DNA of 64,000 nt, from positions 207,351 through 271,350 of the forward strand of contig NZ_JALNMH010000007.1 of the NCBI RefSeq assembly GCF_023156535.1, written 5' to 3'. The position numbers and the translations under genes were made by a program. Below the pieces are notes generated by a model. The model saw only the letters and a program-made list of their open reading frames with translations, was not told the origin of the DNA and ran no database searches. Every line of letters begins with the position of its first letter. Positions within the stretch are counted from its first letter, which is position 1. Below are positions 1-8,581 of this stretch, one piece after another. Source of the DNA: Pseudomarimonas salicorniae. GTDB lineage: Bacteria; Pseudomonadota; Gammaproteobacteria; Xanthomonadales; Xanthomonadaceae.

Positions 1-712
1 CGCTGAGGAAGCAGCCCCAGCTGGCCTCGCTACCCGGACGATAGCGCTGCACGGTGGCGACGATGCGCTCGCGCAACTCACCGGCGCGCTGGCCGTCCTC
101 GCCATCGAGGTCCTCGGCATAGGCCGGCCGCCACCAGCGTTCGACGCTCGGCGCCCCACCACGCCAGCGCAGCACGCCGGCCGGCGGCAGGCGGCGCACC
201 TCGGGCACGATGGTGTGTGGAGCCGGCACGCAGGCGAAGTTCAGATAGTGGAACAGGGCCTCCGGGTCGGGCCGCCGCTGACACCAGGGCGCGCGCAGCA
301 GGGGCCCTAGGCGGTTGCAGAGCAGCAGCTGGTCCTGCTCGACGGCGTAGTACATCGGCAGGGTGTTGAAGTGGTCGGTGACCGCCAGCCATTCGCCGCC
401 GTCGCGACGCTGGGCGGCAAAGGCGAAGCGCCCGCGCCAGCGCTGCCAGCCGCCCCCGTCGAGCACCGCATCGAGTTCCCGCGGATCACCCTCGACGAGG
501 TCGAACAGGCCCACCGCCTGCCAGCGCTCGCCCTGCAGGCAACGCACTCCGCCCTCGCCCGCCGCCGGCAGGCCGCCGGGGATGGCCGGCCAATCGGGTG
601 CCAGGGCTGCGCAGTCGGGCACCGGCCGGGCGTCCAGCAGGAAGCTCCCGACCGCCGCGGCCGGCTGCACGCGCATCGACAGGGTGTCGCGCAGGGCGAG
701 GGTGGCACTCAT
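1..712 (-). CDS. Asparagine synthetase-like amidotransferase, N-terminal part (cut by left edge)
   Basis: Last visible gene of the leftward polysaccharide operon; 237 residues are in the window and the C-terminus lies beyond the left edge. The N-terminal half resembles the class II glutamine amidotransferase domain of AsnB (HFNTLPMYY, then an LNFACVPAPHTI stretch followed by a RRLPAG motif). The visible end, SWGCFLS, is where the synthetase P-loop (normally LSGGxDSS) begins. Its ATG overlaps the stop of the preceding glycosyltransferase by 4 nt (ATGA), so translation is probably coupled. Classical AsnB has Cys at position 2 as glutaminase nucleophile; this protein starts Met-Ser-Ala-Thr, so it may lack glutaminase activity, as in beta-lactam synthetase relatives. 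Relatives in exosortase-type EPS loci are thought to amidate or modify sugars; that role is inference here. Confidence 0.8.
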   Translation of the reverse strand, partial: MSATLALRDTLSMRVQPAAAVGSFLLDARPVPDCAALAPDWPAIPGGLPAAGEGGVRCLQGERWQAVGLFDLVEGDPRELDAVLDGGGWQRWRGRFAFAAQRRDGGEWLAVTDHFNTLPMYYAVEQDQLLLCNRLGPLLRAPWCQRRPDPEALFHYLNFACVPAPHTIVPEVRRLPPAGVLRWRGGAPSVERWWRPAYAEDLDGEDGQRAGELRERIVATVQRYRPGSEASWGCFLS

Positions 713-1827
713 GCCGGCGCTCCATCCAGGCAGCGACGGTAGATGGAGAGGGTGCTCTCGACCATGGCGCCGCTGGCAAAGCGGCGCTCGATGGTCTCCC
801 GGGCACCAGCGCCGAGTCGATGGCGCAGCTCGGCATCGCCGAGCATCCGATCGAGCGCCGCGGCCAGTGCGGCTTCATCCTCGTTCGGCACCAGCAGGCC
901 GGATTCGTTGTCGGTGATCAGCTCGGGACTGCCGCCGACCGCGGTGGCGACCACCGGCAGGCCATGCGACATCGCCTCGAGGATCGAGTTGGACATGCCC
1001 TCGTCGCGCGAGGAGGAGGCCAGCAGGTCGGCCGCCTGCATCAGCACCGCGGCGTCCTTGCGCTCGCCGAGGAAACGCACCCAGGGGCGCAGGGCCAGCT
1101 CGTCGCAGAGCCCCTCGAGGAACCCGCGCTCCGGGCCGTCACCGGCGATCCACAGCCAGGGCCGCCGGGCTTCGGGCAGCCGGGCGAGCGCGCGCAGCAG
1201 CAAGCCGATGTTCTTGAAGCCGACCAGACGGCCCACGTAGGCGACCAGGGGCTGCCCGGCCGGCAGGTCGAGCGCCTCGCGCGCGGCGGCACGGCGCGCG
1301 GCATCGATCGGCTCAGGGAGGTCGACCGCGTTGGGCACCACGTCGATCCGCTCGCGCGGCACCGCCGAGCGCTGGGCGACCAGATCGGCGCCGGCAGCGC
1401 TGTTGGAGATGATCCCGGCCGATCCCGCGGCGATCCAGCGCTTTGCGCGGAAGGTCCAGGCCGGATCATCGAGACCGAGGCCACGGATCGAGCTGACCAG
1501 GCGCGTGCCGGGCACGCCGTAGAGCGCCAGGCGCACCCAGACCTCGGCGGTGATCGAGAAGGCATGCACCAGGTCGAAGCGGCCGCGCCGCAGGAATCGC
1601 CACAGCGCGGCGAGAAAGCGCGGATCCAGCGCGCTGCGCTTGTCGATGCGCTTTACCGGAATGCCGGCCTCGACCACGGCATCAAGCAGGAAGGAGGGCT
1701 TGCGGAAGTACAGCAGGCTGACATCGACGCCGCGACTCTTCAGCCCGAGCAGCAGGCGGACGATCTGCCGCTGGCTGCCGCCGACCTCCATCTCGTCGCT
1801 GACCACCAGGATCCTCTTGCCGCTCAT
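709..1827 (-). CDS. Glycosyltransferase family 4
   Basis: Cytoplasmic or membrane-associated retaining GT-B glycosyltransferase of 372 residues, expected to add one sugar of the exopolysaccharide repeat unit from a nucleotide donor. The N-terminal acceptor half carries the glycine loop EVGGSQRQ (residues 14-21). The C-terminal half has VAYVGRLVGFKN (195-206), AGDGPE (228-233) and the family EX7E motif, Glu276 to Glu284, followed by the VVATAVGGSPELI loop. The ATG overlaps the stop codon of the upstream glycosyltransferase by 4 nt, and its own stop overlaps the next start in the same way. The specific sugar cannot be read from sequence. It is similar in length and context to the GT4 proteins found in PEP-CTERM/exosortase polysaccharide loci. 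Confidence 0.88.
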   Translation of the reverse strand: MSGKRILVVSDEMEVGGSQRQIVRLLLGLKSRGVDVSLLYFRKPSFLLDAVVEAGIPVKRIDKRSALDPRFLAALWRFLRRGRFDLVHAFSITAEVWVRLALYGVPGTRLVSSIRGLGLDDPAWTFRAKRWIAAGSAGIISNSAAGADLVAQRSAVPRERIDVVPNAVDLPEPIDAARRAAAREALDLPAGQPLVAYVGRLVGFKNIGLLLRALARLPEARRPWLWIAGDGPERGFLEGLCDELALRPWVRFLGERKDAAVLMQAADLLASSSRDEGMSNSILEAMSHGLPVVATAVGGSPELITDNESGLLVPNEDEAALAAALDRMLGDAELRHRLGAGARETIERRFASGAMVESTLSIYRRCLDGAPA

Positions 1828-3053
1828 GCATGCTCCTGCGCCAGCACGGCGCGAAAATGATCCAGCAGGCGCCCGGCCTCGATGCCGGCGTCGAACTCGC
1901 GCTCGATGCGCCGCCGCGCGGCCTCGCCCAGCCGGCGACGCAGCGCCGGATCGCCAAGCAGGCGGGCGATCGCCTCGGCGAGGGCGCCGGCATTGTCCGG
2001 CGGAACGAGCAGGCCGTCGACCTCGTGCGTGATCAGCTCGGGCAGGCCGGATACCGTGGTGCCGATCACTGCCGCGCCACTGGCCATGGCCTCCATCAGG
2101 GCCACCGGAATGCCGTCCTGGTTGCCTTCGGGAGTGAGCACGCTGGGCATCACGAAGATCGCCACCCGCGAAAGCATTTCCCGCACGCGCTCCTGGGGCT
2201 GCGCACCGGGCATGGCCAGCGAAGTATCGAGACCCGCCTCGCGGCGCTGGGCCTCCAGCGCCGCGCGCTGCGGGCCCTCACCGATCAGTTCGCATTCGAA
2301 CGCAATGCCCTGCTCGCGCAGGCGGCGCAGTGCCTCGATAAGCACCGGGAAGCCCTTGATCGGGTCCAGCCGCCCCACCGTGCCGAGGGCTTGTGGTGCG
2401 CGGTCGTCGAGACGCAGCGGCAGCTCGGACAGATCCACGCCGCAGTGGACCACCTCCAGCGGCGCGGCGTTCTCGTCCCGCCAGCGTGCGAGATGGCGGA
2501 CGTTGAATCGGGAGATGGTCACCGCCAACCGCGCCGAGGCGAGCTTGCGCGCCAGCAGCTGATCCTCGACGAAGATGTCGTGGGCGTGGGCGGTGAAGGA
2601 AAACGGCCGCAGCATCAATCGACCCAGCATCCAGGCCGCGGTCGAGGGATAGGTCGCCCAGTGCGCATGGATCCACTGCGGGTCGAAGCGCCGCACCTCG
2701 GGCAGCAGGGCGAGCGTGCGCCACAGGCCGACCAGGGATTTGGCCAGCGGCAGCGGCTGCCGCCACATGCCGCGGACCAGATGGGCGAGCACGGCCAGCG
2801 TGCCCAGGGGATGGCGCAGCACGCTACCAAGCGCCGGCAGCGCCTCGCGCAGCCAGCCACGAGGACCGATCACCCGCGGCATCAGCGCCGCCGCCCGCGC
2901 CTGGACGAAGGCCTCCGAGGGCGGACGCAGGGACAGGATGCGCACCTCGACGCCGCGTGCGATCAGCTGCTCGATCTCGCGGACGATGAAGGTCTCGGAC
3001 CAGCATGGAAACAGCGAGACCACGTAGAGCACGCGCTGCGGCGCCGGAATCAT
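1824..3053 (-). CDS. Glycosyltransferase family 4
   Basis: GT-B glycosyltransferase of 409 residues for exopolysaccharide repeat-unit assembly. The start is placed at the ATG that overlaps the stop of the preceding GT2 gene (ATGA) and gives the N-terminus MIPAPQRVLYVVSLFPCWSE, a standard first beta strand and loop; an upstream in-frame extension would run through the GT2 gene. The acceptor domain contains FTAHAHDIF. The donor half has LGTVGRLDPIKGF and a modified EX7E motif in which the first Glu is Asp (DGIPVALMEAMASG), a pattern seen in colanic-acid-type GT4 enzymes. Coupled on both sides to other glycosyltransferases. Substrate unknown. Confidence 0.87.
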   Translation of the reverse strand: MIPAPQRVLYVVSLFPCWSETFIVREIEQLIARGVEVRILSLRPPSEAFVQARAAALMPRVIGPRGWLREALPALGSVLRHPLGTLAVLAHLVRGMWRQPLPLAKSLVGLWRTLALLPEVRRFDPQWIHAHWATYPSTAAWMLGRLMLRPFSFTAHAHDIFVEDQLLARKLASARLAVTISRFNVRHLARWRDENAAPLEVVHCGVDLSELPLRLDDRAPQALGTVGRLDPIKGFPVLIEALRRLREQGIAFECELIGEGPQRAALEAQRREAGLDTSLAMPGAQPQERVREMLSRVAIFVMPSVLTPEGNQDGIPVALMEAMASGAAVIGTTVSGLPELITHEVDGLLVPPDNAGALAEAIARLLGDPALRRRLGEAARRRIEREFDAGIEAGRLLDHFRAVLAQEHA

Positions 3054-4213
3054 GGCCGCTCCCCCGCGGCGCCGAGGGGGGTGGTCTGCCACAGGTGCGA
3101 GCGGCTGCCTCGCAGGTGGTCCCACAGGCCGAGTACGGCGTAAAGGTTCAGCTCCCATACCGCGGCGGCGAGGCGAAGCGGCAACAGGCGACGCAGCGCC
3201 GGCATCGTGAGGGCCGCCAGGCCGGCGAGGTGCCCGGCCAGCTGGCAGGCCAGCAGGGCCAGCCAGGCCGGCTCACCGTCCAGCGCCAGCAGCGAATTGC
3301 CGACCAGGGCGCCGAGCAGGAAGAACGGGATCAGCAGGCGCAGCACCTTGTGGCAGAGAAAGCGCCACCACAGGGGATGCGCGAAGGGCAGCAGCAGGGC
3401 CGGCCAGCGCGCCAGCAGCTGCCAGTTGCCGGCGAGGGTGCGCCGCTTGCGCGCGGCCTCGACCCCGGCGCTGGGCGCGGGCAGGTCCCAGGCAATGGCG
3501 GCATCGACAAGACCGATCCGGCCGCCGCGCTCGGCGACCTTCAGCGGAACGTAGAGGTCGTCGAGCACCAGGCCGGCAGGGATTTCCGGCAGGTCGCTGC
3601 GGCGCAGCGCGTAGAGCGCACCGCTGACCCCGACCACCGAGCCACTGAGCGCCTCGTTGCGGCGCAGCCAGGATTCGAATCGCCAGTAGACGCCGACCGA
3701 GGCCGAGCCGCTGGGCCCGGGGCGAAAGCGGAGGCTGCCCCCGGCCACCGCCAGTTCTCCGCCGCCCAGCGCGTCGCACAGGGCCTGCACCGCGCCCGGC
3801 TCCAGGCGCTGGCGCAGGTCGCAGAACACCAGCACGTCGCCCGAAGCCAGCTGCAGCGCCTCGGCCAGGGCGGCGCTTTTGCCCCCGCGCGACTCGATCA
3901 CCCTGACCCGCAGCCGCTCACCTGCCCGCCGACGCAGGATGGCTGCGGTGCCGTCGCTTGAGCCGTCGGACACGACCACCAGTTCCATCAGCTCGGCCGG
4001 ATAGTCGTGTTGCAGGAGGTGATCGAGCTTGGACTCGAGTTCGGAGTCGCCATTGTGCACGGCCATCAGCACGCTGACCCGTGGCTGCCAGGCGCGGGTG
4101 GCCCAGGGTCGCGGCCAGTGCGCCGCACGCAGCGCAATCCCCAGCGGGTACAGGAAAAAGGTCAGCGCGAGCAGGGCGACACTGGACAGCAGCAGCCACA
4201 GGGCAGCGCTCAT
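3050..4213 (-). CDS. Membrane-anchored glycosyltransferase family 2
   Basis: Inverting GT-A glycosyltransferase of 387 residues with one N-terminal membrane helix (about residues 3-28) and a hydrophobic C-terminal region with about three helices, the topology of processive or membrane-bound GT2 enzymes. The nucleotide-binding loop is VSDGSSDGT. A CDLRQ stretch lies where the family DxD is expected, an LDDLYVP acceptor/base motif follows, and an RRTLAGNWQ segment resembles the R/QxxRW region. Start and stop both overlap neighbouring genes by 4 nt. Probably adds or polymerises a sugar at the inner membrane. The precise linkage is not predictable, and the departure from DxD deserves attention. 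Confidence 0.85.
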   Translation of the reverse strand: MSAALWLLLSSVALLALTFFLYPLGIALRAAHWPRPWATRAWQPRVSVLMAVHNGDSELESKLDHLLQHDYPAELMELVVVSDGSSDGTAAILRRRAGERLRVRVIESRGGKSAALAEALQLASGDVLVFCDLRQRLEPGAVQALCDALGGGELAVAGGSLRFRPGPSGSASVGVYWRFESWLRRNEALSGSVVGVSGALYALRRSDLPEIPAGLVLDDLYVPLKVAERGGRIGLVDAAIAWDLPAPSAGVEAARKRRTLAGNWQLLARWPALLLPFAHPLWWRFLCHKVLRLLIPFFLLGALVGNSLLALDGEPAWLALLACQLAGHLAGLAALTMPALRRLLPLRLAAAVWELNLYAVLGLWDHLRGSRSHLWQTTPLGAAGERP

Positions 4214-4989
4214 CCGCCCGCCCCGCCAAGCAGGGCACTGCGCAGGCGCTCATAGCCACGGTCGCCCAGCAGGCGCTTGGCTCCGGCGAGCAGGCCGTAG
4301 CGAAGGCGCTGCCGGCGCAGCGCGGACTGACCCTGCAGCGCCCAGCGGCAGAGCTGCTCGGGCGCGTGCCCGGCCAGCACCGCGACGCGCGGTGCGATGC
4401 CCCGGACCTGGCCGCGCTGCAGGGTGCCCGGCGCCGAGCCGAGCACCGCCGCGTAGCCGCAACTGCGGGCGAGGCGATCCAGGCCGGGCGGGCAACGCCC
4501 ACCCGGCGGCGCCAGCAGGCTGACCGGGCGGCCAAGCGCATCCTCGATGGCCAGTCTGGAGCGCCTGAGGTCCTCGACGAGGGCTTCGGGGGAAAGATGG
4601 GTGAAGTAGCGATGATCCATGCCATGCGACTGGATACTCATCCCGGCATCGGCCATCTCGCGCAGTTGCGCCCAGCTGCAGAAGCCTCGGGTTCCGACGC
4701 GCGCCGGGTTGACGAAGAAATCGGCGCGCAACCGGCGCTCGGCGAGCAGCGGGAAGGCCGCCTGGTGATTGCTGAGATCGCCGTCGTCGAAGGTCAGCCA
4801 CACGCCCTCGGCTTCGCCGGCCGCCAGGCCATCGCGGGCCGAACCAACGTGACGGCCGGTGGCGGCGAGCGCATCGAGGTGTTCGGCGAAGCGGGCGGCT
4901 GACACCGTGTAGTGCGGGTCGGCGCCGTGCGGGCCGCCGTCTCCGGCATCCACGGCGTGGTACATCAGCACGAGCACTTCGCCCGCCAC
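4210..4989 (-). CDS. Polysaccharide deacetylase (NodB/CE4 family)
   Basis: Predicted metal-dependent deacetylase of 259 residues acting on N- or O-acetyl groups of the polysaccharide. Motif 1 TFDDG is at residues 66-70, the metal-binding His pair is in SHGMDHRYFTHL (His122 and His126), and the PPGG loop of motif 3 follows. No signal peptide is visible, so it may act on cytoplasmic or lipid-linked intermediates, unless the N-terminus is mis-set. The GTG at 4989 lies 11 nt after the preceding beta-barrel gene; an ATG eight codons in is an alternative start. The stop overlaps the GT2 start (ATGA). Similar deacetylases are regular members of exosortase-type EPS operons. Confidence 0.85.
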   Translation of the reverse strand: MAGEVLVLMYHAVDAGDGGPHGADPHYTVSAARFAEHLDALAATGRHVGSARDGLAAGEAEGVWLTFDDGDLSNHQAAFPLLAERRLRADFFVNPARVGTRGFCSWAQLREMADAGMSIQSHGMDHRYFTHLSPEALVEDLRRSRLAIEDALGRPVSLLAPPGGRCPPGLDRLARSCGYAAVLGSAPGTLQRGQVRGIAPRVAVLAGHAPEQLCRWALQGQSALRRQRLRYGLLAGAKRLLGDRGYERLRSALLGGAGG

Positions 4990-5000
4990 GTCGCCCCCCG

Positions 5001-6311
5001 TCAGCGCCGCAGGCTCAGGGTGAGCAGGGCGCGGTCATCGTCGAAACGCTGGGTGGGGTCGGTGCTGTCCCGCTCGCTGCGGCTGAGCTCAAGTCCGATC
5101 GCCAGACGGCGGGTGCGCTGCCACGTCCAGGTCAGGCCATAACGGAGGTCCTGGTCGTCACGCGTCGAGCTCAGGAAGCCGCGGTCTTCGCGAGCCGCAA
5201 AGGCGCCGAGACGGTGTCGCGCACGCACCTGGCGGGCGAGGGCCACGGACAGGCCTTCGAGATCCTGGTCGAGGGACTCGCTGCTTTCATAGCGCTGCTC
5301 GCGCAGGTAGCCGACCAGGGCGAAATTCCAGGTATCGCCGCCGTGGGTGAGGGCGAGTGAGCCGCCCTGTTCGATGAACACCTCCGAGCTGACAACGGTA
5401 GTGCGCAGATCGGCCGCGGCAATCGGCTGCTCGAACTGCTCCGGCGTGGGCGCGGCGTCGAGCACATCCTGGGCGGCATCGGACACCTGACGTTGCAGGC
5501 GCGCATCCAGCCGCGTGCGCGGACGCAGTTCGAATCCGGCGCGGGCGCGGAGAAGCGGCTCGTCGATGCGCCTCGCGGGTCGATCGACACGCGCATCGAA
5601 GCGCAGCCCGGTCCAGCCGGCGTCCAGCGACCAATCTCCGCCCTCGAGCCGCCGGTCATAGCGGACGAACAGGTTCTGCCGGCGATAGTCGGGCGTGGCG
5701 CCGGTCGCCAGGTCGAAATCGACATCGCCTGCCTCGGCATGCGCGGACAGGGTGCTGAGCGGATCGAGCTCGAAAAGGGCCCGCGCGGCGAGACTGCTGC
5801 GGGTGGCATCGAATTCGCGGTTGCGCTCGGCATCGCTGCCGCCGGTCCGCAGCTCGACCGCTAGCCGCGCACGCGGCGTCGGCCGCAGGGTCAGGGTCGG
5901 GCCGGCAGTCCAGACATGCACCCGCTGGCGATTGTCCGGCGACTCGGCAAGGAAGCTGTTGACCGGCTGGTCGCTGAGCGAGTCCTCGAAGGCGAAGCCG
6001 AGGCGCTGATCGAGTATCTTCCAGTTGCCGCGCAGGCCCACCCGGGCCAGGGTCTCGTCCTCGAAGCCGCTGCGATCGTAGAAGCGCTTCTCAAGGTCGC
6101 CCGCGGCGCGCAGGGAGAGCCGGTCGCCCTCCTCGAGGAGGGCCAGCGAGAGCCGCGGACTGGTCACCAGGTCATCCACCGGCTCGGCCCGACGGGCGAG
6201 GTTGCTGGCATGCTCGATGCGCAGGTCGACGCGATAATCGAGCGTCCAGGCGCGGGCGCCGGGCGCGGCCAGCAGGGCGCCGATGAGGAGGGCGAGCGGC
6301 AGTCGGGCCAT
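5001..6311 (-). CDS. Outer-membrane beta-barrel protein of the EPS locus
   Basis: Protein of 436 residues with a clear signal peptide (hydrophobic core followed by GARA, then WTLDYRVDLRIEHASN). The mature part is a run of short amphipathic strands with alternating Arg/Asp and hydrophobic residues, as expected of a large outer-membrane barrel. The arrangement, and the N-terminal strand starting right after cleavage, resemble the PEP-CTERM-associated EPS barrel family (TIGR03016-like); this assignment is from memory and context. Located 3 nt downstream of the BY-kinase-like gene and 11 nt upstream of the deacetylase. Likely role: outer-membrane pore or scaffold for polymer export, perhaps cooperating with the short Wza-like protein. 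The final residue is Arg, not the aromatic residue preferred by BAM substrates. Confidence 0.72.
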   Translation of the reverse strand: MARLPLALLIGALLAAPGARAWTLDYRVDLRIEHASNLARRAEPVDDLVTSPRLSLALLEEGDRLSLRAAGDLEKRFYDRSGFEDETLARVGLRGNWKILDQRLGFAFEDSLSDQPVNSFLAESPDNRQRVHVWTAGPTLTLRPTPRARLAVELRTGGSDAERNREFDATRSSLAARALFELDPLSTLSAHAEAGDVDFDLATGATPDYRRQNLFVRYDRRLEGGDWSLDAGWTGLRFDARVDRPARRIDEPLLRARAGFELRPRTRLDARLQRQVSDAAQDVLDAAPTPEQFEQPIAAADLRTTVVSSEVFIEQGGSLALTHGGDTWNFALVGYLREQRYESSESLDQDLEGLSVALARQVRARHRLGAFAAREDRGFLSSTRDDQDLRYGLTWTWQRTRRLAIGLELSRSERDSTDPTQRFDDDRALLTLSLRR

Positions 6312-6314
6312 GGC

Positions 6315-7019
6315 TCAGGGCACCCGGTTGAAGACCAGTCCGGCCATCCGCGCCGGATCGAATACCGCGGCCGCCTCGCGCACCGCCGTGGGGGTATCGC
6401 GGCCATAGCCGGCGACCAGGACCGACTGGTCCGCCACCTGGGAGAGGATGCGTGCGTCGGGCGAGGAGGACACTGCCGGGCCGTCGAGCACGATGCTCAG
6501 GCTGGCGTCGGCGGCGCGCAGCGAATCCAGCAGGGCGACCATGCGCTGCGAGCCGAGCAGCTCGCCGCTGGCCTCGCGGCGGCCGCCGGCCGGAACCAGC
6601 ATCAGCCGGGCGACTCCGGTCGGGTAGACGACGTCGGACAGCGACTCGACCCGGCCCTCGAGATAGTCGACCAGCCCGCCCTTTTTCGGATCGACGGCAA
6701 GCCGCTCGTGCAACTGGGGTGCGCGCAGGTTGCAATCGATCAGCACCGCGCAGCGGCTCTCATCGAATGCCACGGCGCTGGCGAGATTCAGGGCGACGAA
6801 GCTGCCCCCATTGCCGCGCTGCACCGCCGCCACCAGGATCACGCTGTTCCCGGCGTGGTGCGCCAGCAGCTGCGTGCGCAGGTCGCGGAAGGCATCGGCG
6901 GGTCGCGGATCGGCCATGTCGTGGCTGATGATCCGCCGCGTGCGGAGCTGGCCGCCGGAGAAGCTGTCCGTTGGGGACAGGGCGCCGGGAAACACCCGGC
7001 TCAGGGCATTGCCACTCAT
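6315..7019 (-). CDS. BY-kinase/Wzc-like P-loop protein with degenerate Walker A
   Basis: Cytoplasmic protein of 234 residues resembling the ATPase half of bacterial tyrosine kinases (CpsD, the C-domain of Wzc). The N-terminal AFRDLRTQLL segment (residues 43-52) and the Walker A' motif VLIDCNLR (92-99) match the family. The P-loop AVQRGNGGSF (65-74) has Gly where the catalytic Lys of GxGKS/T belongs. A C-terminal Tyr cluster is absent; the protein ends FNRVP. Coupled by a 4-nt overlap to the Wzz-like gene, its usual activator partner. It may bind nucleotide poorly or serve as a structural regulator of chain length instead of an active kinase. It could belong to a Lys-less subfamily found in some EPS loci. 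Confidence 0.75.
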   Translation of the reverse strand: MSGNALSRVFPGALSPTDSFSGGQLRTRRIISHDMADPRPADAFRDLRTQLLAHHAGNSVILVAAVQRGNGGSFVALNLASAVAFDESRCAVLIDCNLRAPQLHERLAVDPKKGGLVDYLEGRVESLSDVVYPTGVARLMLVPAGGRREASGELLGSQRMVALLDSLRAADASLSIVLDGPAVSSSPDARILSQVADQSVLVAGYGRDTPTAVREAAAVFDPARMAGLVFNRVP

Positions 7020-8581
7020 ATCGCCACGCCTCCGCGGGTCAGCGCCACGATGGCGTAGACGGCCATCACCAGACCGATGACCAGCAGCGCGCCGAGCTGG
7101 CCGAACAGTTCCCGGCGACGATCGGCCCGGGTCCGGTACTCCGGCACCGCGACCAGAAGCGGCAGCCCGCTGGCCGAGGCCAGGGTCTTGCCGCTGCGGG
7201 CGCGGGGGTCGAACTGCAGCAGGGCCAGCAGCAGGCCGATGGGCGCCGCGACGCCGAGCAGCAGGCCGGCCGCCGCGAAGTGCAGCAGGCGCAGGCCGGC
7301 CGGCTGCAACGGCAGCGCCGCCGGCTCCTGCACGCGGAAGCTCAGCCCGCGCTGTTCAGCGTCCAGGCTCATCGACAGGCGCGCGTTCTCGCGACGCTTA
7401 AGCAGGTCCTGATACAGGTCACGGTTGACCTCGTAGTCGCGGGTCAGCTCGGCAAGCTCGGCCTCGGAGTCGGCGACCCTGCGACCGCGTTCAAGGGCCT
7501 CGTTGAGCAGCAGGTCGTTCTCGCTGATCCGGGCCCGAAGGGCGGCCATGTCCGAGCGCACTTTCGCCAGGCTGGAGCGCAACTGCAGATACAGAGGGCT
7601 GGTATTGAACTCGGGGTCCTCACGCGCGCCGAGGGCCTCGCGCTCCTGCTCGCGGCGCAGCAGCTGCTGCATGTCCTCGATCTGCAGGCGCACCCGGACC
7701 ACGTCGGGGTGCGCGTCTGTGAAATCCAGCTTCAGCCGGCCCAGTTCGTTGTTCAGCTCGACCAGACGCTGCTGGTACTGCGAGCTCTGCCGGCGCGAGT
7801 CGGAGATCTCCGACTCGCCGCTGAGCTGCTCCTGCAGGTCGCGCTCGACCATCTGCAATTCGGAAAGCTCGGTGCGCGCCTTCTCGATGCGCCCGCGGAC
7901 CTCGGCCACGCGCGTGCGGACGTCGACGTCGCTGCCCGGCCGGGCCTCCAGATTGTCGGCGCGGAAGCGCTTCAGGTTGGTCTCGGCATCGACAAGCTTG
8001 CGGTGATAGTCCTCGACCTGCTGGGCGATGAACTCGTAGGCCTCGCGGCTTTCGCGCTCCTTGGCCTCGAGGCTGTTGGCGATGAACAGCTCGGAGAAGC
8101 GCTGCGCGACCTTGAAGGCCCGCGCGGGGTCGCCATCCCAGTAGGCGATGCGGATCAGGTTCGCGCCTGGCGTGGAGATGCTGGTGCGGCGCTTGATCTC
8201 CTCGATGGTGCGCTCGGCCTCGATCGGATCCTCGATGTCCTTGTCCCAGCCGCCGACGGTCAGGATCTCGTTCATCACGGCCCGCGAGAAGATGACTTCG
8301 CGGGCGATCCGGGCGCGGTCGCTGGCGCTGGTCGGCACCGCGCGCCCCTCCATCAGCGGGGCGATGATGTTGCCCTCGCCGATCAGGATCGTGGTCGCCG
8401 AGGTGAAACGCTTGGGGACCAGCATGCCAACTGCGAGCACCGCCAGGGCCACCGCGGCGAATATCACTGCCAGCCAGAGCGCCTTGCGGCGCAGCTCGTG
8501 GCCGAGGGTCGGCAGCAGGGCCAACCACGCCGGCGTCGCCGACCCCTGCTGCGCCATCCCGGGCATCGGCTGGTAGTTCAA
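7016..8581 (-). CDS. Polysaccharide chain-length determinant (Wzz/GumC type)
   Basis: Polysaccharide co-polymerase of 521 residues in the inner membrane. There is an N-terminal helix around residues 37-54, a long periplasmic region rich in heptad coiled coil (about 175-425, including AEVRGRIEKARTELSELQ), a second hydrophobic hairpin near 430-455 and a C-terminal helix (about 492-512). Length and layout fit the PEP-CTERM-locus chain-length family (TIGR03007-like). The start is a TTG that overlaps the stop of the Wza-like gene (TTGA); an ATG five codons later is possible. It should control polymer length with the kinase-like protein encoded next. No fused kinase domain. Confidence 0.87.
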   Translation of the reverse strand: MNYQPMPGMAQQGSATPAWLALLPTLGHELRRKALWLAVIFAAVALAVLAVGMLVPKRFTSATTILIGEGNIIAPLMEGRAVPTSASDRARIAREVIFSRAVMNEILTVGGWDKDIEDPIEAERTIEEIKRRTSISTPGANLIRIAYWDGDPARAFKVAQRFSELFIANSLEAKERESREAYEFIAQQVEDYHRKLVDAETNLKRFRADNLEARPGSDVDVRTRVAEVRGRIEKARTELSELQMVERDLQEQLSGESEISDSRRQSSQYQQRLVELNNELGRLKLDFTDAHPDVVRVRLQIEDMQQLLRREQEREALGAREDPEFNTSPLYLQLRSSLAKVRSDMAALRARISENDLLLNEALERGRRVADSEAELAELTRDYEVNRDLYQDLLKRRENARLSMSLDAEQRGLSFRVQEPAALPLQPAGLRLLHFAAAGLLLGVAAPIGLLLALLQFDPRARSGKTLASASGLPLLVAVPEYRTRADRRRELFGQLGALLVIGLVMAVYAIVALTRGGVAI

